Positions 40,390 through 52,198 are shown, counted from the first letter of the stretch. The stretch: 64,000 nucleotides of DNA from Phialophora verrucosa (GCA_002099365.1 MSED01000009.1:1364001-1428000); one strand, 5' to 3'. Numbers and translations are program-made. The notes: generated by a model not told the origin, from the letters alone.

Positions 40390-41393
40390 GAGTGTTTTTT
40401 GGAACTCAAGGTTTTTTTTTAGGCCTACTACCGCCCCCGCTTTCCCACCAGACTTGCTGAGTTCAGTGAGTAAATTTCTCTGGCATAGTGCCTAGATCTT
40501 TCCGTTTGTGTTAGGGGATTCATGGACACACTCAGTAAATGTAGGTGTGTTCCATTCAGCAACAAGCCATACAATCGCGAACCAGAATCTCAAGAGTAAG
40601 ATATGTATGCAATGATATACTAAATCACGTCACAACCATGCTAATAAACTCAGTCCTTCTAATTCCGTGAATCTTATGAAGTGAACAGACAAGCTGGCGC
40701 ATAAGTTTGGGATGGGTGTTACGGCAGCTGAAGCAAAGCACTTGCATTCACGTCTGCCCGCTTTACCCCGGCAGTTGTCAAAGTGCCCATCTGTGATACA
40801 GTTCTTGGGACAATTGGTCAACAGCGAGCTTCAGATATCTGGACACAAGACTGGCATTCTCCATAACAACAGATGAGAGTCATTGCGCGGCGATGAGACC
40901 AAACCTGCATTTCACCGCGGATCAGGCAGACAGGCAGACGGCAGGCACCCTCCACCGACCGTCCTGATCGCTCACCCGGCTCGCGCGAGCCGGTGGTGAG
41001 CGAGGGCGGCATCACCATCCTTCCCTAAGGGTAGATGCCAGTGACGCAAGAGCCTTTGAGATCTACTATTCTAGGACGCAGTATAGAGTATAGTATAGTA
41101 GATAGACACCTAGTACGTGCTGTGGGAGTCCGAGTGAGAGCACTTATGATATTCGCATAGATATTCACACCTTTATCTGAACCCACGAAGCGATGTCAAG
41201 TGAAGTGAGATGAGGCGACTGAGTAGACTCTAGCAGAGACTACACTTCCATGATTGCCATCCATGTTCATGCTTATGTCCTTGCTCACGTTCACGTTCAT
41301 ATTCATGTTCATGTAATTCGCGCACACCGACCATTTACAGTACTGCACTGCCTGCGCTTACGTCGCACCACATCTACAGTCCTAATATGGACC
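40390..41393. other. Intergenic with short repeats
   Basis: No gene supported. TATAG-type short repeats occur at about 41,083-41,107 and TTCATG/TTCACG hexamers at about 41,262-41,312. Confidence 0.4.
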
Positions 41394-42550
41394 CTACGTA
41401 CTCGCTGCAAAAGGCGGCAACGTGGCCGTCACAGGCGCAGCACCTCCCGGACATACACACCCGCCATTCGCACCCGAACTGACGCTACTCACAGGCGGGA
41501 CCGTGCAATGCGGGCTCGGCGTCCAGGCCTGCGCAGAGATGGTGCTCGTCCCAGCGACGCGCTCCGCCCTGACCAGCACGGGGATCACAGCGCCGGTATT
41601 CAGCGAGAAGCTCCGATGGCCGAGGACGCGCAGGATGGACGCAATCTCCCCCGAATGCGACGTGAACGAGAGGTACGTCGACTTATCGGCCGAGAAGATT
41701 CCGTCCAGCAGAGTTTTGGACCGGGCGTCCTGCGCCGAGGACGTCTCGGCCGTGACGCCCGTCCAGAGTTGGTCCGTCTCAGGGAAGCCTGGCTCGAATT
41801 TATAGGTCGGGAACTGCGTGTGGATGTACGTCCTGTTGGAGCGGCGGTCGCAAGTGTGTTCGGAGATTCCCTCTCTCAGGAGAGCCTTGACGGTTGGGAT
41901 GAACGGCTGGTCCGCGGGGAGCGGCAGACCCGAGAAGGTGAGGTTCGCGGTCGACAGACAGCGGTAGAGCGGCGACGTGTAATACTTTTGCGGGGTGGGG
42001 ATCTTTTCGTGCTGAATGCGCGAGAGCCAGAAGTCGTGAGCCGTCAGCGCCTGGGCGATGCCGTTGTCGGTGAGGTGGGCATCGCTCCAGGTTGCTGTAG
42101 CGTTGCCATCGAGGAGCGACCAGTAACAGTTCCAGGCCGGGGTGCCGTAGTACGACTCGGCGGCGTTGTGCCAGCCTTCGCCGTGGCGGCCCAGGAAGAG
42201 GAGCTTGTACTGCACGTTCGCGGGCGCTGTCTTTGTGAGGTTGGCGAGCACGACGGCGAATCTTTGCCACTGCGTCAGTGAGGCGGCTTTTGAGCCGTCG
42301 GTTGGGTAGCTCTGGTTGATCAGGCCGAAATTCGTGGCAGTCTATGGTAGCTTGTCAGTACATTCGTCGGCTCCAATTCTGCCGTCCGACGACTCTGGAT
42401 CTTGCGGCCTTCACTTACGTAGTCAAATGTGGTCGCGTTGGTTGAGTTGTCGTCCTGCAAGAAGTACCCTGTCACGGTCGAGTATTGGATGAACGTAGAG
42501 ACAGAGCTCGCGGCTCCGCTGAGCAGCAGGGCAATAGCCAAGCGAACCAT
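41394..42550 (-). CDS. Secreted histidine phosphatase (PGM-like)
   Basis: Two exons, 42,419-42,550 and 41,394-42,341, joined over a 77-nt intron (GTAAGT...CCATAG); 359 residues. The start MVRLAIALLLSGAASS is a signal peptide and Asn-X-Ser/Thr sites follow. The catalytic motif LFLGRHGEGWHN carries the phospho-accepting RHG; the second catalytic His is in FTSHSGE. Lys/Arg-rich phosphate-pocket segments and the YTSPLYRCLSTA block match the phosphoglycerate-mutase-like branch of fungal secreted proteins. The last 35 residues are Pro/Gly/Ala-rich. Substrate unknown; likely an extracellular or vacuolar acid-type phosphatase. Confidence 0.9.
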
Positions 42551-43132
42551 GATTCAAGCAGTCACAAACAAACGTGCTCTGTCGTCGTTCGGGGCATGAA
42601 CCGACCTGATGTTGAGACGGGCTGCGATTGCGACAAGCTTACCTTTCTGCTTTATATTGTTGTCCTGGCTGGCGGCCAACCAGCCACGGCAAGGTCAACA
42701 TAGCTTTTCATAGGCGCAATGTCACCATATCATCTCATGCATTAGCCAATACTACCTCAGGATATGTACAGTGCCTGGAGGATGGTCGCGCAGGAATCCG
42801 TGGCAGATGATATCGATCTTTCGGAGTCAAAATGCACCAATAGGGGGTCTGCATTTGCGGGCGTGCCCGGGAATCTCTTTAGGCGCGAACTGCCCCGCCA
42901 AACAGAGCCTCGGGGCCCCTGGTGAGCCGCTGGGCTCACAGGGCCTGTTAAACCCACACCGATGACTAGTTACCCTCCTAACCAACCACAGTTTGTGGAC
43001 GTCGGCGCACCTTCCTCACCACTTAAAATTCGACCATACTATTTCATCACCGTCAACAAACGGCACCCTCTCAACGAGCAGCGGGAAAGACAGCAAAAGA
43101 CGCACCAGATGTAGCGGCTTAACGAGAAAACC
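42551..43132. other. Divergent intergenic region
   Basis: Promoter region between the phosphatase gene and the DUF3245-like gene; nothing else recognised. Confidence 0.4.
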
Positions 43133-43885
43133 ATGGCCTCTAGAACGTCCGCCAAGTCAAACACATCAGGCCCCTCAGAAGCCGACATTGCCGCGAACCG
43201 AGCCCGCCTCAATTACTCCGAAGCCTCGCGACTGGCAAAAACATGGCTCGGCGAGTTCACGTCCACTTCGGCCCATGGTTCCGATGACCACGAGGCGGAT
43301 CGGGAAGACGAGGAGGCTGAAGCTGACCTGCTTAAAAATCAGGATCGATACTCCGATATAGGTGGGATAGGGTACCATGCCCCCCAACCGTCCACATCGA
43401 CGTCGACTGCGAGACCGGCGGTAACAGACCCAACGACCATGTTTCTACGCAAGCAGCTGCTGGGTGGTCGCAGTGTTGGGCAGAACAGTGCGGAAGGTCA
43501 AAAGCATCATGCAACAACTGGGCGAGTCCGACCGCAGGTGCACCGGTCTGGAAACAAAAATGATTCCGACGAGGAAGAATCGCGGGCGACTGTGGGCAAG
43601 GGGAGAGGCACGCGCAGCGATAAGGTCGCCAAGTTCACCTCTTCTCAGACAGCTACAGGGGCAGGAGAGCTAGATGGAACCGTCCTGGCCGATTTACCGG
43701 CGGGCAAACGAGCAGCGAGTCCCAATCGCGACAGCACCGACATTGTCCAATCTACTCCCCCGCCGGCCGCGCAACTCAAGGCGAACAAGAAGCGTGGAAC
43801 TGGCAGCTACCTGGACGAACTCCTTGCCTCCAGAGCTGCAAAGAAGCAAAAGAAGAACAAGGCGAGGGGCAACGACGCCGACTGA
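43133..43885 (+). CDS. DUF3245-like nuclear protein
   Basis: 250 residues, single exon. The N-terminal block NRARLNYSEASRLAKTWLGEF is the recognisable part of the fungal DUF3245 family. The rest is disordered and rich in Ser, Asp, Glu and Lys. The C-terminus (GSYLDELLASRAAKKQKKNKAR) is a basic helix with a nuclear-type signal, typical for proteins of the nucleolus. Molecular function is not established. Start ATG is in good context (AACCATGG). Confidence 0.8.
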   Translation: MASRTSAKSNTSGPSEADIAANRARLNYSEASRLAKTWLGEFTSTSAHGSDDHEADREDEEAEADLLKNQDRYSDIGGIGYHAPQPSTSTSTARPAVTDPTTMFLRKQLLGGRSVGQNSAEGQKHHATTGRVRPQVHRSGNKNDSDEEESRATVGKGRGTRSDKVAKFTSSQTATGAGELDGTVLADLPAGKRAASPNRDSTDIVQSTPPPAAQLKANKKRGTGSYLDELLASRAAKKQKKNKARGNDAD

Positions 43886-44390
43886 TATTGAGTGACCGCG
43901 GATGCTTTAATCGAAGGTGGGCGCTAGCAGGAAAGCCTAGCATATCGTACACCGAGGATGCAACGCGCAGTGTCCAAGATTATTGGTTATTGGTTTCGCT
44001 GCATAAATCCTAGCCAACTATACAACGTTCTCTCAAGCAAGATCCGCGTCAAAGGTAGGAGTGGTCCTGAAGCAGTTCCCAACATACGATTCATAGCTTT
44101 AGAGCGAACGTTCCTATTCGCTCAGGTGATCCAGGTTTCCAACAAGACAATGCCAGGCTGACATGAAAGGGGCAGCCGCCGCAGAAACGTCCCAAGATGA
44201 GTGTCGCTAAATTCAGAGGTCCTCCTTCAAAACCATCAAGGCTAAATCTTGGTTGTGTTCATTAGCGTCCGTCACCACTTCGTTATATACAACGACAACA
44301 ACGGGAGAGGAGACCTCCTCCACCACCGCGATGAGATCCCTTTTTAGTGCCAAAAGAAAGAAACACAGCTTCAGAAGGAGAATACATAGA
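43886..44390. other. Intergenic, nothing recognised
   Basis: Converging 3' flanks of the DUF3245-like gene and the HSF-domain gene. Confidence 0.4.
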
Positions 44391-46163
44391 TCAGGTCAAT
44401 CGTTTTCGTTTGCGGTCTTCCTCGCGACTGTGGCCAGGAATGTCATCCTCGTTCTCCTGCTCCGCTGTCTCGGCAGGGTTGAGCAACGAATGCAGGGTAG
44501 CCATGCTACCTCTGCGCGTGGCCGGCGCGGAATGTAGCTCGAAGCTGGGCCGCGGGAACCTGCTTCCTCCCAGCGCCCAGGACGAGGCTTCTACTCCTAG
44601 CCCGACTGGCGGCGCTTCGGAACTGGACGTGAGCGGTGGCGTTGGCTGGCTCGCCTGAATGACTGCAGGAGTCCTCTTAGGACCGTTGATCTCGTATGAG
44701 GCAAGTTGGTCGCGAATTGCCTGATCTCCCGGCGCCTGTGGTGGCTGCTGGGGCGAAGAAGGCTGCCAATGCACCGAAGACTGGCCAGAGGCATAGGGGG
44801 ACCCGTTGCCATTGGGAGGCGGCCAGCCGTGTTCTCGAATATCAGCTGACGTGTGCCGTCGAGCCAAATTCATTGGCGGTGGCGTGACCACGGATGCTAG
44901 GGGATGTACGCTGGGTGGCGGCTGAGGAAGAGCAGGCCGACTGAATCCGGGAGAGACGTGTGGTATGCTGATAGAGCCAAACCGGCGTGGTGAGGAAGAA
45001 AACTGAGGTGGTATGGGTGGGACAGGAGGACGTAATCCCACATGCTGCGGCTCGATCTGCACGGAGGATCTTCGGCTATCATAATTGTATCCCCTTGGCG
45101 AAAGCGGCGGCTCCAATGTGGAACTGCCGGGATAAAATGATTGTCGTCCATTCTGCAACGACTCTTGAGAAGTCTCCAGAGCGCGCACATATTCCAGTTG
45201 TCGCGCGATCTCTTTCTGCATATCGGTAATGTCTCGATGTAAAGCCGATTCCGGCGACGAGAGATTCTGGATTGCGCTGGTGAGGTTGTGCGTCCACTGA
45301 TGACACCGCACCAGACCTTCAGTCAGAGCGGTACATCTCGAGCTGAGCAATGAATAGCTCTCTTCTGTCCTTTGCAGTCTCGCGTGCACGTCGTAGAACG
45401 CTTGCTCGAGCCCTGCCAGGCGCTGGTCGGTGTCTGGCATAACCTCGGCGGGTGTCCCCGGCTGCGATACACCTGGTTTGGCATTTGAAAAAGAATCTCG
45501 GTGGATCAACGTGTGACGAGAAGCGCGCCTTTTGATCTCCCGTAGGCCCATCAAATCACCCTTCTTGAAGCTGCCGTTTCCATGCTTGAATTCCCAGAGC
45601 GCCGATTCTGGAGAACCCGTGTGGAAAACGTCACTGACTTTGTGGAATCCATACATGTTCAGCTGCCGCACGAAGGAAGAGATATTGGTGTGTTTGAAGT
45701 ACTGAGCCAAGACTTTCGAGAACTCGTTCGAGGGTGACATGACGAAGCTCTCGTTAGTGTTTGACCAGGAGATGAGATGTTGGATGCTCTTGTCTTCCAG
45801 CATGCTGTATAGTTTGTGGATGAAAGCTGTTTGGACCACCTTTGGTCCTTGCGATGCTCCCACAGCACCCCCAGCGGCATTGCTGCCTGCGCCAGCGAAG
45901 GAACTTGGCTCCCTGTTGCCGTTTGATATGTTGTTGTTGCCCTGGCCTTGTTCCATCTCGGGGCTGTTTCCCTGCCCCGGCCCAGGCGGGCCCATGTTCG
46001 GAGGAGCCGGAGAGGTCATGATAGAATCTTCTTGAACTGACTGGGGCGAAGTATTACCATTGCTAGTATTCTGCGGTAGAATCGCCATAGACCTAGGCCT
46101 CGGTGAAGGTTCGACAGGAGAGCCGAAAGGGTTTCTGGGAGCGGGCTGAAATAAGGTACTCAT
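44391..46163 (-). CDS. HSF-domain transcription factor, Sfl1-like
   Basis: 590 residues, single exon. Residues about 108-215 are an HSF-type winged-helix DNA-binding domain (FIHKLYSMLEDKSIQHLISWS...SFVMSPSNEFSKVLAQYFKHTNISSFVRQLNMYGFHKVSDVFH...WEFKHGNGSFKKGDLMGLREIKRR). A coiled-coil segment follows (LAGLEQAFYDVHARLQRTEESYSLL and MQKEIARQLEYVRALETSQ). N-terminal and C-terminal parts are Pro/Ser/Asn/Gln-rich, with a basic end (KRKRLT). This order fits the fungal Sfl1/flocculation-suppressor branch rather than Hsf1 (no HR-A/B as such) or Skn7 (no receiver domain). A long leader region up to about 47,200 lies upstream. Confidence 0.9.
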   Translation of the reverse strand: MSTLFQPAPRNPFGSPVEPSPRPRSMAILPQNTSNGNTSPQSVQEDSIMTSPAPPNMGPPGPGQGNSPEMEQGQGNNNISNGNREPSSFAGAGSNAAGGAVGASQGPKVVQTAFIHKLYSMLEDKSIQHLISWSNTNESFVMSPSNEFSKVLAQYFKHTNISSFVRQLNMYGFHKVSDVFHTGSPESALWEFKHGNGSFKKGDLMGLREIKRRASRHTLIHRDSFSNAKPGVSQPGTPAEVMPDTDQRLAGLEQAFYDVHARLQRTEESYSLLSSRCTALTEGLVRCHQWTHNLTSAIQNLSSPESALHRDITDMQKEIARQLEYVRALETSQESLQNGRQSFYPGSSTLEPPLSPRGYNYDSRRSSVQIEPQHVGLRPPVPPIPPQFSSSPRRFGSISIPHVSPGFSRPALPQPPPSVHPLASVVTPPPMNLARRHTSADIREHGWPPPNGNGSPYASGQSSVHWQPSSPQQPPQAPGDQAIRDQLASYEINGPKRTPAVIQASQPTPPLTSSSEAPPVGLGVEASSWALGGSRFPRPSFELHSAPATRRGSMATLHSLLNPAETAEQENEDDIPGHSREEDRKRKRLT

Positions 46164-47260
46164 GGCGCTTCTTTATGCACCGGCCTTCCTGTGAGTCGAG
46201 CGGCCGAGTAGGAAAGAGTGGTGCGCGTTGGACGTTTACGGAGTCCTATTTTCTGGTCATGCAAGGCATCAAGATCTTGCACCGGAAGTGGAGCGAGCCA
46301 CACATTGAGGAAGTGAAAAGGTAGGGTAGGTGGGAAGGCGCTGGGTCTCGCAGTGGTCGATGCCCCTCGAGGCTGGCGGTCTAGTGATTGGGCGCAGGCG
46401 CTTTCGGGAGAGGAGGATGTCTCACGAAGAGTTGCCCAGTCGATAAACAGTTGCAGACGCGATCTTGTTGGGTGTCGGATCGGAATGACTGCTGTCAAAG
46501 GACCAAGTAGTCAAGTGTGGAGGTCGGACAGGAGTTGTGGTGTGGGAAGGAGTGTGGGAAATGAGGGCGAAGTTGGTGGTGGACGTGGACGTGGACGGAG
46601 TCGAGTTGCTGGTGGACGTTGCGGCTCTCGGGAACTGGAGGATGCAGTTCTAGAAGGAACCTCAAGGGGGGGGGAGGTTTATGGCGTTTAGGGGGTTCGC
46701 GGACTGCCGGCAGAAGCAAAGCAGATCGCGGGGCGCGCAAGGATCAAGTGAGCGCAGGCTTAAATTGTATTGGTGAGATTATAAGTTCGGTTGAGCCGTG
46801 ATATAGAGCAGGGGTTCAGTCGACTTTGAAACGTCGAGGCATCATTGCAAGGAGTCAAGGATAGGATAAGGAGGAGAGCAGAGAAAGAGTGGGATGAAGA
46901 ATTGCTGAAAAGTTGGAGATGCGTGATGGAGATGAAGATTGGTGAGATGAACCCAATTCTTTCTCCTCTTACTTTGCTCTCACGTTGAAGCGGAGGAGTG
47001 CGGCGGCAACGGGAGAGCCGGTAAAATATCTGCTGCTTGCGCTGTGTTACTAAGACACCTGGGATTGGCGAGATATGGGGAAGAGGAAGATCAATTGAGC
47101 AGCCGCGTGGTGGGAAGATCGATGTCTGACGAGGGATGAATAACATTCAGTCCCTTCCCTGATGGAGACGGAGGGGCCGGATTGTGTCAACTGGGATTGA
47201 GATGAACAGGGGGCATGAATTACAGCAAGTCGCAACAACTAGATGCATGGTAGAATCAGG
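46164..47260 (-). promoter_or_regulatory. Long leader/promoter of HSF-domain gene
   Basis: More than 1 kb without a protein-like frame apart from several short minus-strand ATG frames that could be upstream ORFs. On the minus strand it is CT-rich, typical of fungal 5' leaders. The transcription start cannot be placed. Confidence 0.35.
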
Positions 47261-47739
47261 AGAATGACAATTGCACCTCCGTCACAGTGATACATGGACC
47301 TAGGCAGCTTGTGGATTTGAAGTAGGTCCAACTGAGTTGCGTTTCTTCGGCTATTCATCATGAAGGCTTAATATTGAAAACGCAAAAGACAAAAGGCGTT
47401 CTTCTAGAGCGCAGAAGAAAGTCACAAAGACATACCGAACCTGAAGACCATGCACAGATGCGCAGCAAGGTTACAAGCGCAGGCGCGAAGGACTCGTACA
47501 GGCCCAAACTCATAACCGCAAATGCAGCCACTTGGTTGGAGGAACCACCGATCCAAGTGGCAGAGGGCAGCTCCGAGCACAGTAACTAACAAATTAGACG
47601 GGGCGCGAAGGAGCTTTGCGCAGGCCTGTATTCCCTTTGTCTGCTAGCGCCCCGGGGTTCTCCGGTCTGCACGGCAAGCTAGCGAGGGAACCATTTCACG
47701 CGTGGCTCAAAGATCAGGGTGCTTGAGATCGAGATCTCT

Positions 47740-48710
47740 TTCGCCTCTGCATATCACCAATTATCTTGAAGTTGAGATAAACTTGAAGGTCATAGACTCA
47801 CTGCAGTATGCATACACCACGCAGGATACAGACCGCCTGTTGTGCTCTTGCACTTTGGCATCCAACATCTCCACCACCTCATTTGACCCAAGCCTCCGGC
47901 ACTGAACAGTACTGGTGGAATCTAGATATTTGATTGACAGTCGCCGAACCTGACAGCGGACACCGGCATATCCTTTCACATCCTGATCCACTGTCAACCA
48001 GTCGGCGGCCTGCCTGAAAGCTAATAGATACTCGGTTCTTAGTTGCTCCTGCACGTCAACCACGAACCGATGCGAACCCGCTCTGTCCTCCACGTTCGTC
48101 ATCAAGAGCGTCCTTTTTGTGTTTGAGGTCGACATACATCTCACTGTCGCGAGATCTTCGGCCTGGCCGAGTTCACAATCAGGCTGGCTCCTCAAGCTTT
48201 GTGCTACCATTACTCCTGAGCTCGCTCGCTTAGGGTATGCTTCAGCGGCGCAGATAGCTGCCTGGCGGTGAGTCTATTGCCTTGTCAGGCTTGCCCAATT
48301 ACCATTTCTTAATGTTGAGCACCTCTGACAATTGTACGTCAACGCCTTGATTCCTTGGATGACTGACACATCGTGTGCACCAATACTCATTCACATATAT
48401 GTCGCTAAGCCTGGGTGTAATTGGAAGTTCGGGACATGACTTCCACATGAGGACGGTGGGTTTTATGCCTTCACTTCGCCCTCACGAGAAAGAACACTCA
48501 CCGCTCTGCGAATCGTCGATCTCTTGGATTCCTCGACTTCGGTATCGAGCGTTGCAAGAGCTTCAGCTCCGTCCAAGACGTCTGTTGGCCAGCTTTCAGC
48601 TGTGTGAAGCACTACGCCGAGATATCTCTGATTGTCCAAAATGCTCGTGATGTGACTGAAGCCATGAGGGCCAGGAGACCCTGAAAACAAAGAGGACTTA
48701 CCCGGCACCT
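47740..48710 (-). CDS. Possible spliced hypothetical gene
   Basis: Two protein-like minus-strand stretches. The first is about 48,710-48,502 (HGFSHITSILDNQRYLGVVLHTAES...LDTEVEESKRSTIRRA). The second is about 48,261-47,765 (GYAGVRCQVRRLSIKYLDSTS, NEVVEMLDAKVQEHNRRS and others). They could be joined by an intron from 48,501 (GTGAGT) to 48,262 (CCAG), phase 0. No ATG is clear for the first stretch and no family is recognised. It may be a real low-conservation gene or a remnant. Confidence 0.35.
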
Positions 48711-49213
48711 CGAGGTAAATGGAGTGGAGGATAGCACGGCATGGTTACCTCAATTGAAAGCGCCAGCATAGATGATGTTCTCGAGCTCGTGATAGAACAC
48801 GAGCGAGTTTCGCAACGAGTCATTTACTCATGCTGCGTCTTGGTCCTGAGTGAGTCCCGTGTACCATTTGAACAGGAGTCAGATCAATTTTGGGAGACTT
48901 CCGAACCTATAAGCCTCTACATGTCCAGCTTCTCGAGGAGCGTCATGACAGATCCACTTGCCCTGGGTTCATTTGAACAATATGTACCTCGTACGAGGTC
49001 GTGCTGAAGTAGACATGAGATACATATGCTCTGAATCGGCAAGTTTTGGCGGTTGCTGACTAAGATTCGGCTCGCGTAAAAGTTCCCTTCCACAACTTAA
49101 ATATCGAAACAATTTTCGCTACTCCGCGTTTTGCTCGACGTGTATCTTGACTTTTATCTGGCCCCGCACACAATTGCCGTTTATCCCAAAGAAATCACAC
49201 AGAAGCCCTCATA
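48711..49213. other. Upstream region of bystin gene
   Basis: No gene supported; holds the bystin promoter. The bystin ATG is at 49,214. Confidence 0.4.
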
Positions 49214-50776
49214 ATGTCGAAGACAGTGACTGCCCGGCGACATGTGCCCCTCGAAGACGACATCACAACATCGGGTGGGAGATTGAGAACGAAATCAATC
49301 ACTGGGAAGAGGAAGTCGAGGTCGGATGAGGATACCAAGGGCGATGGCTACATCGATGCCCGGTCTTCGAGAAAGATCCTGGCAATTGCACAAGATCTGG
49401 TAGAAGAAGAAGCATCAGACCACCACGCTGCTCGGTCGAGGCTCGTCTCACCCACGAACGCCGCATTCGCCTTCGACTCGAGGTTTGCTGGAGAGGATGG
49501 GGGTGAGAATGAAGATACGGCAACACAAGGCCAATACGATGAAGAGGGGGAATGGATGCCCGAGGATGAGGAGGAGGTGGTGGATGGGGATGAGATGGAC
49601 CCGGAAGAAATGGCGGTCTACAAGAAATTCCTCGACGACGGCGAAGAACTAGCGGATTTTGCGCCGTCATTGGCGAACCTTTCGACAAGCCGTCGAAGTA
49701 AAGGTCAAGGCAGAGCGCAAGGAGAGGCAGCTGAGGAAGAACCTGAAGGCGAAACCAGGAACCTGGCAGACATAATCTTGCAACGCATCGCCGAAAAGGA
49801 GGCTCTCGACGCAGCACGTGCTGGAGATCAGTCAAGCAAACATTTCATAGGCGGCGGTGCGCCGGAAGATACCGTCGAACTTCCGATGAAGGTTGTCGAT
49901 ACCTTTACCAAAGTCGGCCAACTCCTGAGTCGCTACAGATCGGGGCCTCTCCCCAAACCGTTCAAAATCCTCCCAACCCTTCCTCAATGGCCAGAGCTCC
50001 TCGGCATTACAAGGCCCGAGAATTGGACACCACACGCCGTGTATCGCGCAACAAAGATCTTTATATCAGCCCCGGCAGCGGCAGGTCAACACTTTTGTGA
50101 GACCATCCTCCTCGATCGTGTCAGGGAAGACATCCAGGAAAACAAGAAACTCAATGTCCACCTCTACAACGCCCTCAAAGCTGCCTTCTACCGCCCTTCG
50201 GCATTCTTCAAAGGCTTTCTGTTCCCTCTCGTGCAATCAGGCTGCACCCTGCGCGAGGCACACATCATCTCTTCGGTGCTGGCCAAGATCAAAATCCCTG
50301 TGCTGCACTCTGCTGCCGCGCTCCTCCGTCTGTGCGAGATCTCCGCCGAGCAGACTTCGAACGTGAACAGCGAAGCCGCCGGTGCTGCCAACATCTTCAT
50401 CCGCGTACTGCTAGCGAAGAAGTATGCTTTGCCGTACAAGGTCGTGGATGCGCTCGTGTTCCATTTCCTGCGGTTTCGCGCATCGAAAGAACAGGACGAA
50501 GAGGCCTTGGCGTCAAAGGAGGCAAAACTCCCCGTGTTGTGGCATCAGAGTCTCCTTATCTTCGCGCAGACCTACAGGAATGAGATCACAGAGGATCAGC
50601 GAGAGGCCCTGCTAGACCTATTGCTGGCCAGAGGTCACAAGGACATTGGCCCAGAAGTAAGGCGAGAACTGCTCGCTGGCAGAAACCGCGCGGGTGCTGA
50701 TGCGCCAGTTGGAAGCGAAATGCAGGTTGATGATCAGGACAAGAGGGACGATGGAGATGACACCATGGTGATGTGA
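49214..50776 (+). CDS. ENP1: Bystin, ribosome biogenesis factor
   Basis: Required in all eukaryotes for 40S ribosomal subunit assembly in the nucleolus and late pre-40S maturation. 520 residues, single exon. Residues 1-210 are variable with Lys-rich and strongly acidic parts. Residues about 220-500 are the bystin domain: VDTFTKVGQLLSRYRSGPLPKPFKILPTLP, LLGITRPENWTPHAVYRATKIF, CETILLDRVREDI, LYNALKAAFYRPSAFFKGFLFPL, REAHIISSVLAKIKIPVLHSAAALLRL, VVDALVFHFLRF and ALLDLLLARGHKDIGPEVRREL. All family landmarks are present. The usual Enp1 length is about 480 residues, so the protein is complete. Confidence 0.97.
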   Translation: MSKTVTARRHVPLEDDITTSGGRLRTKSITGKRKSRSDEDTKGDGYIDARSSRKILAIAQDLVEEEASDHHAARSRLVSPTNAAFAFDSRFAGEDGGENEDTATQGQYDEEGEWMPEDEEEVVDGDEMDPEEMAVYKKFLDDGEELADFAPSLANLSTSRRSKGQGRAQGEAAEEEPEGETRNLADIILQRIAEKEALDAARAGDQSSKHFIGGGAPEDTVELPMKVVDTFTKVGQLLSRYRSGPLPKPFKILPTLPQWPELLGITRPENWTPHAVYRATKIFISAPAAAGQHFCETILLDRVREDIQENKKLNVHLYNALKAAFYRPSAFFKGFLFPLVQSGCTLREAHIISSVLAKIKIPVLHSAAALLRLCEISAEQTSNVNSEAAGAANIFIRVLLAKKYALPYKVVDALVFHFLRFRASKEQDEEALASKEAKLPVLWHQSLLIFAQTYRNEITEDQREALLDLLLARGHKDIGPEVRRELLAGRNRAGADAPVGSEMQVDDQDKRDDGDDTMVM

Positions 50777-51489
50777 GCTTGATGTGGTGGCCCCGGCAGC
50801 AACCCCCAGAGTTATGAACAGTGCACTACGTCTAACGAGATACGTGGATGAATGACAAACCGAGTACCTACGATGCATTGGAGACTCCAAGGGCCGATCG
50901 CATGTCGTAGACTTTCCTCGCTCCCCTCAGCCATGTCCAACAGTTTCCTGGGAAATGTGTTTCACATTGTGAGAGCTACTCAGAGATGTCGAGTCTCATC
51001 CAATCCTGCAGCAAGCTTCGAGGCTGGCGCGTTCAGCAACGCACAAGGTGGAGGAGGCGATCCTCGTGTTGTCCCTCTTACTTCCTCTGAGTAGACTTAG
51101 GGGCCAGATACCGAGTCTGTTCGACGCCGCGTACAGGGATAGTGGCCTGGGAAGCTGGACGATGATCAGCGAACTGAGTTCACCGTATGAGTTGCTTCGA
51201 CAGAGTTAGAAGAAACCCGAGGTTTTTGCATTGTGTCTCATTGATGTCCCCCTGTTGCGGGACAGGGGAGAACTGTCCTTGTTCATGCTCGCGGTGTCTT
51301 CTTTTGTACGTGGTGGTGCCCGTAGGAAGCTCTCGTCGGATCACTTCGATCAAATGTTAGCCTCTGTAGCCACACACACACGCACAAGCGCCTGAATGTA
51401 CGACATTAAAGAGTATACTTACCACCACCCGCCAACCACCAAGCACCGCCTGGCACCCGCGTCCCCCTGACAGCCAGGGCCCTCCACCC
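50777..51489. other. Intergenic, nothing recognised
   Basis: 3' flanks of bystin and of the small membrane-protein gene. (CA)n-like dinucleotides occur near 51,369-51,384. Confidence 0.4.
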
Positions 51490-51838
51490 CTAACCCAACG
51501 AAGTGAGCACAATCGCAGGCGGGGCCCTGCTGTGCGCATTCTCCCTCTCGCGCCTCTTCCGCAGGAAGATATCCACCCCAGCAAACACCAACACCACGCA
51601 GATAATGCATGCCATCTGTGTGCATGTTGTGTGGCGTTAGCTTGGCTTGGTTTAGCTTGTCCTGACTTGGCCTGGGGGTGGCGCCGTGGACAGAGGGAAC
51701 GCGCGCATTGCATACCATTATGATGGCCCAGGATGGCATGATGAAGCCGTGGGGCGTCCCGCCCGTCACGGCCGCCCCGCCGGTGGCGTTGGCGCCTTCG
51801 AGGTCGCCAACGAGGTCGTGCGGTGTTAGTCCGTCCAT
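51490..51838 (-). CDS. Small single-pass membrane protein
   Basis: 82 residues from two exons, 51,716-51,838 and 51,490-51,615, joined over a 100-nt intron (GTATGC...ACACAG). The splice creates one membrane segment (SWAIIMMACIICVVLVFAGVDIFL) followed by basic KRRERE, i.e. outside-in topology with a short cytoplasmic tail. The N-terminal 30 residues are Gly/Ala/Thr-rich. No family recognised, but the splice signals and the membrane segment that straddles the junction support a real gene. An uninterrupted frame of 176 codons also overlaps here but reads poorly past exon 1. Confidence 0.6.
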
Positions 51839-51850
51839 TGGACGGACCGG

Positions 51851-51863
51851 GAAGAGAGAGAGG

Positions 51864-51894
<31 letters not shown>
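51851..51894. repeat. (GA)n microsatellite
   Basis: Interrupted GA/GAAA run just upstream of the small membrane-protein start, read as a CT-rich leader on the gene strand. Confidence 0.8.
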
Positions 51895-52198
51895 TGACGG
51901 TGCGGTGGTGAAGTAGTGAGAACGTACGACGGTACTGAGAAGGGTTCAATGGCGTGCCAGTGAAATGAGACTGAGATGTGTTGATGAGGCGAGGGTGAGT
52001 TGTGTGAGAGAGGCGGGGGCACGATCAATCACACGTACACACAAACCCACACAAATTGTCTGCGACGCGAACATGTTTTGTGCGAAGAATCGGCCCCGCC
52101 AAGGGAGGAAGGCAGCTGGTGGTGGTCCGACAGGAAGATGAAGGCGGTGACGGTGGCTACAGTATGTGTCCGCTAGGTACCCCCATTTAATTGCAAGG

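Noticed and set aside
48660..48700. 21-nt GTAAGT...TTTTCAG intron
   Set aside because: Too short for a spliceosomal intron; the frame is open across it.
51419..51949. 176-codon minus-strand reading of the small membrane-protein locus
   Set aside because: Reads through the GTATGC donor and loses the membrane segment that splicing creates.
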